From: Methanobacteriota archaeon
GTDB lineage: Archaea > Thermoplasmatota > Thermoplasmata > RBG-16-68-12
DNA: 7,435 nucleotides
Direction of reading: 5' to 3'
NCBI GenBank assembly: GCA_005878665.1
Contig: VBLR01000110.1
Span: 509-7,943 of the forward strand
Each line of letters starts with the position of its first letter. Positions within the stretch are counted from its first letter, which is position 1. Position numbers and translations under genes: made by a program. The notes below the pieces were generated by a model that was not told where the DNA came from, ran no database searches, and saw only the letters and a list, made by a program, of their open reading frames with translations. Below are positions 1-5,895 of the stretch, in pieces.

Positions 1-745
1 TTTTCCCGAGGGCCATGGTGGCCTCCTCATCTTCTCGGACCGCTCTCAAGACCCGACCCCACGGCGATTCCGCCATGAATTGGAGGAGGAGCAGCAAGAA
101 CAGGAGAACCAGAGACCCGATTCCGACGATTGTGGCCGCGTTTAGGAATGGCGCGTCGGCGCTCTGAAACTCAACCGGCTTCGGGATCCCTGTGATTCCA
201 ATGCTGCCACCGGTAACGGACTGCAGGTTGTTTGCGAAGATTTGCAGGATCGATGCAAATGCCAGCGTCGCGATTGCCAGGTAGTCGGCGCGTAGCCGCA
301 GGGCGGGAAGGGCAATCACGGCGGCCGCAATCCCCGATGCAAGCATGGCGAGGACTACCCCCACGGCCAGGGGGAGCGAGTACCCGCCGAGGTGCCCCGG
401 GTACACAGGAATGCCCCCAATGACGATTGGGGGGGACGGCGCGGTGATGGCGATTGCCATCGTATACGCCCCGATGAGGTAGAAGCCGGCGATCCCCGCG
501 TTGAACAGCCCGGTATAACCCCATTGAAGGTTGAAACCCAGGGCAAGGATGGCGAAGATGATCGCGATGCTCGCGTAGAATCCGACGTTCGTCAAGATTC
601 CTTGCGGCGAAGCTCCCGCCAAGACGCCTGCGAGGACGCCCGCGACGACGATCGCTGCGATGGCGGCGAATGCAATGATCTCGCTCCATGGTAGCTTGTG
701 CGCGGCCGGCTGCTTCGCGACCTCGCTCGACGGTGTGGATGCCAC
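1..745 (-). CDS. livM: Branched-chain amino-acid ABC transporter permease LivM (3' end outside window)
   Basis: Membrane permease subunit of a Liv/HAAT-type ABC importer; with LivH it should form the transmembrane channel for branched-chain or related amino acids, energised by LivG/LivF and fed by a LivK-type binding protein, none of which is in the window. My translation gives 248 residues before the edge. They include a helix at about 22-44, the segment FNLQWGYTGLFNAGIAGFY (71-89), the typical LivM segment LRLRADYLAIATLAF (150-164), and a cytoplasmic loop with RVLRAVREDEEATMALGK (231-248) matching the ATPase-contacting EAA-like loop. The GTG start lies three bases after the livH stop and in the same frame, so coupled translation from one transcript is likely. 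Roughly the last 80-100 residues would lie beyond the left edge. The family is secure; the exact substrate is not. Confidence 0.93.
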   Translation of the reverse strand, partial: MASTPSSEVAKQPAAHKLPWSEIIAFAAIAAIVVAGVLAGVLAGASPQGILTNVGFYASIAIIFAILALGFNLQWGYTGLFNAGIAGFYLIGAYTMAIAITAPSPPIVIGGIPVYPGHLGGYSLPLAVGVVLAMLASGIAAAVIALPALRLRADYLAIATLAFASILQIFANNLQSVTGGSIGITGIPKPVEFQSADAPFLNAATIVGIGSLVLLFLLLLLQFMAESPWGRVLRAVREDEEATMALGK

Positions 746-748
746 TGC

Positions 749-1927
749 TCACCGGCCCCCATTGGCTTCGCCGGGCGAGGTGTCGATCGCGCCGCGCTCG
801 CCGGCGAGTGTTCGGGTGATCCGCTCAATGAAATACGACCGCCGGGCGAACGCAGGCCTCCGACCGGCGATGCCCCAAGGCCGGAAGATCAAGACGATGA
901 TGAGGATGATGAACGGAATTGCCACCTTGTACGCGCTCCCGAACTGCAGGCCGATGACATCGGGACGCTCGAGCCAGACCAGAAACGGCACCGACATCTC
1001 CTGGGAAAGTCCGACCATGAGCCCGCCCAGCATCGCCCCGTAGGGTGAGCCAATTCCTCCGACGATGACGGCCGCGAAGATAAGCAGGAGGACATCGAAG
1101 CCCATCGTCGGCTTGACTGCCGTCCCGAGGCCGAGCAGGATGCCCGCAGTGGAGGCGAAGGAGGAGCTCACGACCCAGGCCGCATAGGTCACCCGTTTCG
1201 TGTCAATGCCCGTCGCCTTCGCGAGCTCCAGGTTGTCCGCCGTGGCTCGCATCGCTTTGCCGAGGTTCGTGTACTTCAGGAGCACATGGGCGGACAGCAC
1301 GAACGAAATTCCGACGACAAGCGTGAGGATTCCGCTTATCGGGTGGATGCCGAGGCCTGGGACGATTACGACATTCTCGGTGGCCGGGACGGGATAAATC
1401 CGTTCGGTCGTCCCCGCGACGGCCCGGATTCCGTTCTGGATGATCAGGGCGACGCCGACGGAGGCGACGATCGGAGGGACCGGACCGCGGCCTTCGAGGC
1501 GGGCGAAGATCACGACTTCGAGCAGGATACCGACGATTGCGAGGACGAGAAATGAAACGATGGCTCCCCAGACGAGGGAGAGTCCGTTGAGGCTCAGCAG
1601 CAGCGCCAAATACGCCCCGAGGGTCATCAGATCTCCGTACGCGAAGTTCGCGAAGCCTCGGATGCCGTAGAGCACCGTCAGGCCGATCGCGGCGACAATG
1701 ACGATGCTGCTGACGACCAATCCCCCCATGGCGTACTGGAGGATGATGATGCCAAAGACGAATGCGAGGCCAGCGACGACCGCGACGGCGATCACCGCGA
1801 CGACGCCGGCTTGGATGAGTTGTCGACGGAACCGAGGCGTCGGGCGCAACGCCGTCCATCGCGGCCGCCGGCGGTTCGGTCTGGATGGCTGCGACCCGGA
1901 GACTTGGGCCATGGTTCGGTCTGACAT
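749..1927 (-). CDS. livH: Branched-chain amino-acid ABC transporter permease LivH, with N- and C-terminal extensions
   Basis: Partner permease of LivM. Residue numbers here count from the upstream ATG at 1966. The LivH core shows GLTVLYGIRGFANFAYGDLM (95-114), the cytoplasmic loop GKAMRATADNLELAKATGID (236-255) that should contact the ATPase, and the conserved AAVIVGGIGSPYGAMLGGL (298-316). I prefer the ATG at 1927 (392 residues): a TATA-like GGTTAAT lies about 25 bases upstream, which suits a leaderless start, and the extra 13 codons from 1966 would run through that element. ATG 1912 is also possible. The protein is longer than the usual 290-310 residues: it has a basic Pro/Arg-rich N-terminus, one additional hydrophobic segment (about 52-76) before the usual first helix, and a basic tail of about 40 residues after FRPWG. 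It is followed immediately by livM. Confidence 0.93.
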   Translation of the reverse strand: MSDRTMAQVSGSQPSRPNRRRPRWTALRPTPRFRRQLIQAGVVAVIAVAVVAGLAFVFGIIILQYAMGGLVVSSIVIVAAIGLTVLYGIRGFANFAYGDLMTLGAYLALLLSLNGLSLVWGAIVSFLVLAIVGILLEVVIFARLEGRGPVPPIVASVGVALIIQNGIRAVAGTTERIYPVPATENVVIVPGLGIHPISGILTLVVGISFVLSAHVLLKYTNLGKAMRATADNLELAKATGIDTKRVTYAAWVVSSSFASTAGILLGLGTAVKPTMGFDVLLLIFAAVIVGGIGSPYGAMLGGLMVGLSQEMSVPFLVWLERPDVIGLQFGSAYKVAIPFIILIIVLIFRPWGIAGRRPAFARRSYFIERITRTLAGERGAIDTSPGEANGGR

Positions 1928-2004
1928 GCGAGGAAGGTCGGGAACCCCATTAACCTTTTGCAGCATGAGAGGAAAGTCTTACGGCCGGAGGCGCTTGTCG
2001 TGTC
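1928..2004. promoter_or_regulatory. Compact divergent promoter region between livH and trmI
   Basis: This short gap must hold both promoters. On the minus strand a weak TATA-like GGTTAAT (about 1948-1956) is centred about 25 bases from the livH ATG at 1927. On the plus strand a weak AAGTCTTAC (about 1974-1982) is centred about 26 bases from the trmI GTG at 2005. Both spacings fit archaeal leaderless transcripts. No good Shine-Dalgarno is correctly spaced for either start; GGAGG at 1987-1991 lies 13 bases before the GTG and 4 before an alternative TTG at 1996. The elements are weak matches, so this is inference from position. Confidence 0.35.
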
Positions 2005-2763
2005 GTGCACCCCGAACGGGTCGTGCTTCTCGAGCTCTCCGGGGCAAAGCACGTCGTCATTTTGGATCGGGACATTGCGAACGTGCCTGGCGTGGGCGTG
2101 GTCCGGACGGATATCCTCCGCGCAGCCGTCGGCCGGCGATGGTCAGTCGGTGGGCGGGCCTTCCTTGTGCTTACGCCTTCAATCCGAGACACGGTTGGCG
2201 CTGTGCGACGTCAGGCACAAATCATTGGCCCGAAAGATGCGCCATCGTTGGTATGGAATTGTGACGTGAAGGCGGGCGACTTCGTGGTGGAGGTCGGAGC
2301 CGGCTCCGGTGCCTTGACCTTGGTCCTGGCTCAGGCGGTTGGTCCGGATGGCCACGTGGTGACCTATGACCTCCGTCCCGACTTTCTGGAGGTCGCGCGC
2401 GCAAACGTTTCGGACGCAGGACTCGCCGGACGCGTCGAGTTCAAGCTTGGCGATGCTCGGATGGCGATCCCCGAAACCGGCGTGGACGCATTCGTGCTCG
2501 ACATCCCGGATCCCTGGGAGGCCGTTGGGACCGCGGCGAATGCCCTTCGGCCTTGTGGCCACTTCGCTTCCAACTCACCGAACGTTGAGCAGGTGAACCG
2601 CACGGTTGCCGCGCTGCGTGCTGGGACGTTCGTGGAAATTCGCACCGTAGAGATCATTGAGCGAGAAATCGAGGCTTCCGAGTCCGGGACACATCCGTCG
2701 TTCGCCCCGCTCGGCCACACGGGGTACCTGACCTTCGCGCGCCATGTCCTCGAGAAGCTCTGA
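2005..2763 (+). CDS. trmI: tRNA (adenine-N1)-methyltransferase, TrmI/GCD14 family
   Basis: SAM-dependent enzyme that makes m1A in the T-loop of tRNA (position 58, and in some archaea also 57), normally as a homotetramer. The 252 residues fit the archaeal family length. Seen in order: a small N-terminal beta domain ending GVGVVRTD; the family signature RRQAQIIGPKDA (68-79); SAM motif I VEVGAGSGALT (95-105); the acidic end of strand 2 in YDLRPDF (D122); GDAR (149-152); the active-site motif LDIPDPW (165-171); SPNVEQV (191-197); and the C-terminal HTGYLTFAR (238-246). An in-frame stop at 1966-1968 limits the start to TTG 1996 or GTG 2005. I choose GTG for the TATA spacing and because the family begins close to this point. 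It is convergent with the RNase J-like gene, with 32 bases between stops. The family is certain; A57 versus A58 specificity cannot be read from sequence. Confidence 0.92.
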   Translation: MHPERVVLLELSGAKHVVILDRDIANVPGVGVVRTDILRAAVGRRWSVGGRAFLVLTPSIRDTVGAVRRQAQIIGPKDAPSLVWNCDVKAGDFVVEVGAGSGALTLVLAQAVGPDGHVVTYDLRPDFLEVARANVSDAGLAGRVEFKLGDARMAIPETGVDAFVLDIPDPWEAVGTAANALRPCGHFASNSPNVEQVNRTVAALRAGTFVEIRTVEIIEREIEASESGTHPSFAPLGHTGYLTFARHVLEKL

Positions 2764-2795
2764 GGTCTAAGCGCTTTACGAAGGGATCAACTAGC

Positions 2796-4160
2796 TCATC
2801 CGACCGTCATCGGTTCGAACCGAATCGGCTGGACAACTCGGCGGGCCAGCTGGGTAAACCGCTCCCCGTGTTGCGTATGGACCGGCATCACAGCCTTCGC
2901 GTCGATTGTGCGGATCATCTCGCCGACCTCGCGTTCGCTGAGGTGTCCCGAGGCATGCAGCTGGTGTCGCTGCAAGCCGAATCGATCGAGCCAGTGCTGC
3001 AGCACCGCATCGTTGACGTCGTCCTCCTCGAACGGCTCGCTCTTCGAATGGATGAACGGAGAGCCAGGCGGCGGCCGCAAGTCGACGAGCTCCGGCAAGT
3101 GCCAGAAATCGAGCTGGACGAGGTAGTCCGACGGCCGAGCCGCGATCTGTTCCGCCGTCACGACCCGGTCTTTGAGCTTCGCCTGCAGCTCTTTCTCCCA
3201 CGGATCCGTCTTCCGCATGAGGCGGTCGAATAGGATGAGGTCATTCTCTCGAGTCACGTCGGGCACCGCAATGTGGGTGTCCTTTTGGAGCGTCAGGAGA
3301 AGATGCGCGGTCTTCGCGTTCACGACGAACTTGCGACCGACCGCTTGCGCGGCCTCGAAGAAGGTGCGGATTCGGTCCACGTCGCGTCCCGGAAACGTGA
3401 CGATCGCCAGCTTTTCTTTGAGCGGTGTGAGGAGCCGGATCGCGTCCGCCTTGACGTCGGCCTCGGTGAGAGTCCCCCGCGGATCGTCCGGCGTGACCCG
3501 GGTGCCTTCCGTGATCAGGACGATCGGTTTCGCCGCGGCCGCGGCGGTGATGAAGTCCTCCGTCAAGGCCTTCTTCGGCCCGTGATGGCGGAGGTCCCCC
3601 GTGTACGCGATCGTGCCCTCGCTCGTGTGCACCAGGTAGCCGTACGCCGCCGGGGCGCTGTGGTCGACGTGGATCGGCTCGACCTCGAGGCCGTCGACGG
3701 TCGTGCCCTGGCCCGAGCGGAAGGTCTGATACGCGTGGGTGCCGAGCTTCAGAAAGGGCGCTCGCGCAGTCGTGTCGAGCGACTCGAGGATGGTCCGCGC
3801 GCCTTCCCCGAGGTGGACCGGGATGTTCGGGTCGACGAACCGAAGTTGCTGCGTGTGGTCGTAGTGGACGTGGGTGATGAAAATCGCCGAAAAAGCCGGC
3901 GGTTCCCAGGCCATGTCGGCCGGGTCCAGCGCTTCCGAGGAGTAGAGGCCGGGGATCCGCCGCATCAGATCTAGGGCGAAGTAGTCTCGCAGGCCGAACC
4001 GGTCCCGCGGTTGCAGGAACTCGACGAAGTACTCCTCGCCGAGGTCGAACGGCGCACCCATGTCGAGCCAGACCCGAGCGTCGCGGTCCTCGACGAGGAT
4101 CTTGTTCCCGCCGATCTCACCGACGCCGCCGTAGAATGTGAGTTTCGCCACGGCACCCAC
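2796..4160 (-). CDS. RNase J-like MBL/beta-CASP ribonuclease
   Basis: Probable zinc-dependent RNA exonuclease/endonuclease of the metallo-beta-lactamase beta-CASP superfamily, closest in layout to archaeal RNase J-like proteins, which act in 5'-3' RNA decay. In 454 residues: GGVGEIGGNKILVE at 11-24; complete metal motif HVHYDH (97-102); a further metal ligand in VDHSAPAAYGY (H167); TGDLR with D189; beta-CASP motif A acid in ITEGTR (E218); and the C-terminal SGH (404-406) and MPVHT (425-429) expected to complete the site. No helix or signal peptide is evident, so it should be cytoplasmic. GTG at 4160 and GTG at 4151 are both possible starts; the conserved domain begins at AKLTFYGG, just after the second. 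It starts 10 bases after the PRC-barrel stop, so the two are probably co-transcribed. Endonuclease or other beta-CASP activity is possible. Confidence 0.9.
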   Translation of the reverse strand: MGAVAKLTFYGGVGEIGGNKILVEDRDARVWLDMGAPFDLGEEYFVEFLQPRDRFGLRDYFALDLMRRIPGLYSSEALDPADMAWEPPAFSAIFITHVHYDHTQQLRFVDPNIPVHLGEGARTILESLDTTARAPFLKLGTHAYQTFRSGQGTTVDGLEVEPIHVDHSAPAAYGYLVHTSEGTIAYTGDLRHHGPKKALTEDFITAAAAAKPIVLITEGTRVTPDDPRGTLTEADVKADAIRLLTPLKEKLAIVTFPGRDVDRIRTFFEAAQAVGRKFVVNAKTAHLLLTLQKDTHIAVPDVTRENDLILFDRLMRKTDPWEKELQAKLKDRVVTAEQIAARPSDYLVQLDFWHLPELVDLRPPPGSPFIHSKSEPFEEDDVNDAVLQHWLDRFGLQRHQLHASGHLSEREVGEMIRTIDAKAVMPVHTQHGERFTQLARRVVQPIRFEPMTVG

Positions 4161-4170
4161 CGGCCGCTGC

Positions 4171-4413
4171 TCACTCCGCGAGCTGCACCACGATCACGTC
4201 CCGAACCGATTTCATCGACCGGAAGCCGAGGATGAGTCGTCCTTCGGGATCCGTCTTGAAGAGGCGCGTCTCGACCGTTTCGGCCGGCGTCACGAGGAGC
4301 GACGGGATCCGACCGGTCTTCGTCTCGACGAGGAAGTCCGCCAAGACCCCGAGGATTTGCCCGTCCTCCGTCATGACCGTCTTACCTCGGAGCTCGGTCG
4401 CGAAAACCTTCAT
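4171..4413 (-). CDS. Free-standing PRC-barrel domain protein
   Basis: An 80-residue protein that is almost wholly one PRC-barrel domain. Visible family features are the opening FATELRGKTVMTEDGQILG (4-22), the following DFLVETKTGRIPSLLV (26-41), and a closing strand that ends SVRDVIVVQLAE. PRC-barrel domains also occur in RimM and photosynthetic reaction-centre H subunit, and archaeal stand-alone versions have been linked to RNA metabolism and to cell division (CdpB type). Its position directly ahead of the RNase J-like gene favours an RNA-related role here, by inference. The ATG at 4413 is chosen because a strong TATA box lies 29-36 bases upstream. A longer open frame to 4524 would run through that promoter and adds only a basic, low-complexity stretch. 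Domain call is good; function is open. Confidence 0.85.
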   Translation of the reverse strand: MKVFATELRGKTVMTEDGQILGVLADFLVETKTGRIPSLLVTPAETVETRLFKTDPEGRLILGFRSMKSVRDVIVVQLAE

Positions 4414-4441
4414 TCCCGCCGCGGCGCGTATCCTCCGATGC

Positions 4442-4449
4442 TTATTTTT
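4442..4449 (-). promoter_or_regulatory. TATA box for the PRC-barrel / RNase J-like operon
   Basis: On the minus strand the sequence reads GAAAAATAAG, the most A/T-rich patch in this GC-rich intergenic region. Its centre is about 32 bases before the ATG at 4413, so transcription would begin only a few bases upstream of the start codon, giving a near-leaderless message. No second promoter is apparent in the 10 bases between the PRC-barrel stop and the nuclease start, so this promoter probably serves both genes. Confidence 0.6.
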
Positions 4450-4533
4450 CCTTTCTGGCTTGCGGCGGTGTGACGTCGATGCGAAACCGTCTGAACCTAG
4501 ACCAAACGAAGTTTCGGAACTCACGACGTCACT

Positions 4534-4542
4534 TTCTTATAC
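4534..4542 (+). promoter_or_regulatory. TATA box for the JAMM peptidase gene
   Basis: The plus strand carries TTCTTATAC in a GC-rich setting. A start site about 25 bases downstream would fall near 4563, leaving a leader of about 20 bases that contains the GGAGG element at 4572-4576. It lies back to back with the PRC-barrel TATA box, about 90 bases away. Confidence 0.55.
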
Positions 4543-4545
4543 GGC

Positions 4546-4564
4546 GGGCGGCGTTGCGTCGCCC
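4546..4564 (+). repeat. Inverted repeat, 8-base arms with a 3-base loop, downstream of the JAMM TATA box
   Basis: GGGCGGCG - TTG - CGTCGCCC forms eight pairs as RNA, one of them G-U; as DNA it is an inverted repeat with one mismatch. It sits between the putative TATA box and the ribosome binding site, at or just before the expected transcription start. It could be an operator, or a chance product of high GC; there is no T-run after it, so it is not a convincing terminator. Confidence 0.3.
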
Positions 4565-4571
4565 CCTTATC

Positions 4572-4576
4572 GGAGG
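4572..4576 (+). promoter_or_regulatory. Shine-Dalgarno GGAGG for the JAMM peptidase gene
   Basis: GGAGG with eight bases between it and the ATG at 4585. It is the best-placed ribosome binding site in the window and supports 4585 as the start. It contrasts with neighbouring genes whose starts look leaderless. Confidence 0.65.
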
Positions 4577-4584
4577 CTCCCGCC

Positions 4585-5211
4585 ATGGACAATCTCATCG
4601 TCGAACGGCCCGCGTTCGTAGGCCTCGTCACCTCCGCGGTCGAGGCGTACAATCGAGAGACGAACGGATTCCTGGTCGGGAACCGGGGTACCCGGATCAT
4701 GAGGCAGCGCCCCCGCGAGGTGACCGTCCTTCGCGCCGCGTATCCGCTGCAGACAGAGGACCGCAAACCGAACTGGGTGAGCCACGGGAACGAGAAGGCG
4801 TTCAAAAGGGCCCGAGGGGCGATCGAGAACCTCGACGTGGGCTATGCGGTCCTCGGCGGCTTCCACTCCCATACGGGCGACGACGGCGCCGCGAGCCTCT
4901 CTCGGACGGACCTCGATTATGTGGCCGACGAGCTGCGGCGAATCTCTCGGGGTCGGCCCGCCGAGCGCGTCAAGTGGCTCGAGGTCGTCCTGGCGCTGAA
5001 GCGCCGGGAATGGTCGCGGAACCATGAACCCGGCTGGACGACGCGGGCGTACCGGAGGAAGCTCGGCTGCACGGTGGCCCTCGACCCGACGCACGGCTAT
5101 GACATGACGATCGGCGGCTTCTGGGTCGAAGGCGAACCGGACGGCGAACCGGGTCGGTGGGACGTCGTCGGCACGAGCGAGGTCCGATTGCTGCTCCCCT
5201 GGAACCAGTGA
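4585..5211 (+). CDS. JAMM/MPN-domain metallopeptidase candidate
   Basis: A 208-residue protein resembling the JAB1/MPN+ (JAMM) zinc peptidase family, whose archaeal members include desampylases that remove ubiquitin-like SAMPs. The supporting pieces are ETNGFLVG (25-32), equivalent to the family's glutamate followed by G-x-L-x-G, and GGFHSHTGDDGAASLSRTD (91-109) with the two zinc-binding histidines H94 and H96, then S106 and D109. The usual motif is HxH-x7-S-x2-D; here nine residues separate H96 from the S-x2-D, so either there is a two-residue insertion or the metal site is altered. No signal peptide or membrane helix is seen. The C-terminal half (about 120-208), rich in Trp and Arg, is not one I recognise. 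It stands alone, with its own promoter and ribosome binding site. RadC-like or Mov34-type relatives are alternatives; the substrate is unknown. Confidence 0.8.
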   Translation: MDNLIVERPAFVGLVTSAVEAYNRETNGFLVGNRGTRIMRQRPREVTVLRAAYPLQTEDRKPNWVSHGNEKAFKRARGAIENLDVGYAVLGGFHSHTGDDGAASLSRTDLDYVADELRRISRGRPAERVKWLEVVLALKRREWSRNHEPGWTTRAYRRKLGCTVALDPTHGYDMTIGGFWVEGEPDGEPGRWDVVGTSEVRLLLPWNQ

Positions 5212-5221
5212 CGTCGGTCAA

Positions 5222-5758
5222 CTACCGGGTCGCGGGCGGTTGCTGCCCACCCGGCGGAGGACCGGACCACCCGCGGCGGCCGAGGCGGCTGCTGAGGAGT
5301 TCCTGCACCTGAGCCGGACGGGAGATCATGTCGAGGTTCATCGTGTCGTCCCCCGTGTCGACGACGATCGTCCCGATCCGAAGAATCCGCTGCCCGAACG
5401 TCTGCTTCAGGTCGACCCGCTCGAGCTGGGTGTAGGGAATCATCACCGTATTCTTGTTGAGGATCCCGTCTTCGCGGATGATCTTGTTGTCCGTGATCAC
5501 GTAGCGCGTCGTCTTGCGTTTCAGCTCGGCGACGAGGAACGCGATGAGGGCGAGGAACATGAACAAGGCGGCGAGGATCGTACTCGCCGGCAAGCTGCCC
5601 AAGGTCGGATTCCCGAGGGTCGAGGAGAACCGCCACGGGAGCTGGACGAACAGGACGCCGGCTAAGATCAGGGCGAGGACCATGGCGCTCCACCATCGGA
5701 GGGCGATGAGCCGCGTCGGTCGCGTCACCAGCAGGGTCTGTTCGCCCGCATAGGACAT
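5222..5758 (-). CDS. Two-helix membrane protein with bacterial-type PH domain (bPH2/DUF304-like)
   Basis: Numbered from ATG 5758 (178 residues), the protein has two hydrophobic helices (about 20-40 and 60-79), followed by a cytoplasmic PH-like domain at about 81-158. That domain shows YVITDNKIIREDGILNKNTV (86-105) and MIPYTQLERVDLKQTFGQRI (106-125), the usual YdbS/DUF304 pattern of Y-x-I-T, G-I-L, I-P, V and Q-x-x-x-x-R. A Pro/Gly-rich tail ends the chain. Such proteins are membrane-anchored, but their biochemical role is mostly unknown. The frame is open to ATG 5887, but that would cross the TATA-like TTTTATC at 5794-5800 and the neighbour's inverted repeat, so 5758 is preferred; ATG 5782 is possible. 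It is divergent from the CARF-like pair and convergent with the JAMM gene, 10 bases between stops. Confidence 0.82.
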   Translation of the reverse strand: MSYAGEQTLLVTRPTRLIALRWWSAMVLALILAGVLFVQLPWRFSSTLGNPTLGSLPASTILAALFMFLALIAFLVAELKRKTTRYVITDNKIIREDGILNKNTVMIPYTQLERVDLKQTFGQRILRIGTIVVDTGDDTMNLDMISRPAQVQELLSSRLGRRGWSGPPPGGQQPPATR

Positions 5759-5793
5759 GGTCTGGCCGTCCGCGGCGTCCATCCGGAGAGGTC

Positions 5794-5800
5794 GATAAAA
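5794..5800 (-). promoter_or_regulatory. TATA-like element for the PH-domain membrane protein gene
   Basis: TTTTATC on the minus strand, centred about 39 bases before the ATG at 5758, which would give a leader of roughly 12 bases. No Shine-Dalgarno lies in that leader. It is one of two A/T-rich patches in the 137-base divergent region. Confidence 0.4.
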
Positions 5801-5848
5801 CAGTTTCGACCGGACGTCCCAGGCGATCTCCGGGAGGATGCGGTTCGA

Positions 5849-5863
5849 AAGAAGAAACTTCTT
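5849..5863. repeat. Perfect inverted repeat AAGAAG-AAA-CTTCTT, candidate operator
   Basis: Six-base perfect arms separated by AAA, in the intergenic region between the PH-domain gene and the CARF-like pair. The right arm is part of the CTTCTTATC that I read as the TATA box of the CARF-like operon. Occupancy by a dimeric winged-helix protein would therefore block that promoter. A dyad upstream of genes encoding two wHTH proteins suggests autoregulation; this is inference, and short dyads also arise by chance. Confidence 0.45.
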
Positions 5864-5867
5864 ATCG
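5859..5867 (+). promoter_or_regulatory. TATA-like element for the CARF-like operon
   Basis: TTCTTATCG on the plus strand, about 32 bases before the ATG at 5896, which would give a near-leaderless transcript. It resembles TTCTTATAC ahead of the JAMM gene. It overlaps the inverted repeat at 5849-5863. There is no Shine-Dalgarno close to the ATG. Confidence 0.5.
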
Positions 5868-5895
5868 TCAGGGTTCTCTGACCGCATCGGCCGTC

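Noticed and set aside
171..752. A 193-codon open frame on the minus strand within livM
   Set aside because: The translation is Arg/Pro-rich without membrane segments, whereas the frame starting at 745 reads through the whole region as LivM.
2764..2795. Terminator between the convergent trmI and RNase J-like genes
   Set aside because: The gap has no stable hairpin and no long T-run on either strand, so no terminator can be supported.
3273..3974. A 233-codon open frame on the plus strand opposite the RNase J-like gene
   Set aside because: Composition is dominated by Arg, Asp, Glu and Val, as expected from the reverse of a GC-rich gene. The minus frame carries complete metal-binding motifs.
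4510..4521. Imperfect palindrome AGTTTCGGAACT upstream of the JAMM TATA box
   Set aside because: Only four bases pair in each arm around a TCGG centre; too short to separate from chance.
4414..4524. N-terminal extension of the PRC-barrel protein up to 4524
   Set aside because: It would place the strong TATA box inside the coding sequence and adds only low-complexity basic residues before the domain begins.
5759..5887. N-terminal extension of the PH-domain protein up to ATG 5887
   Set aside because: It covers a TATA-like element and the neighbour's inverted repeat and adds no recognisable domain, while relatives normally begin shortly before the first helix.
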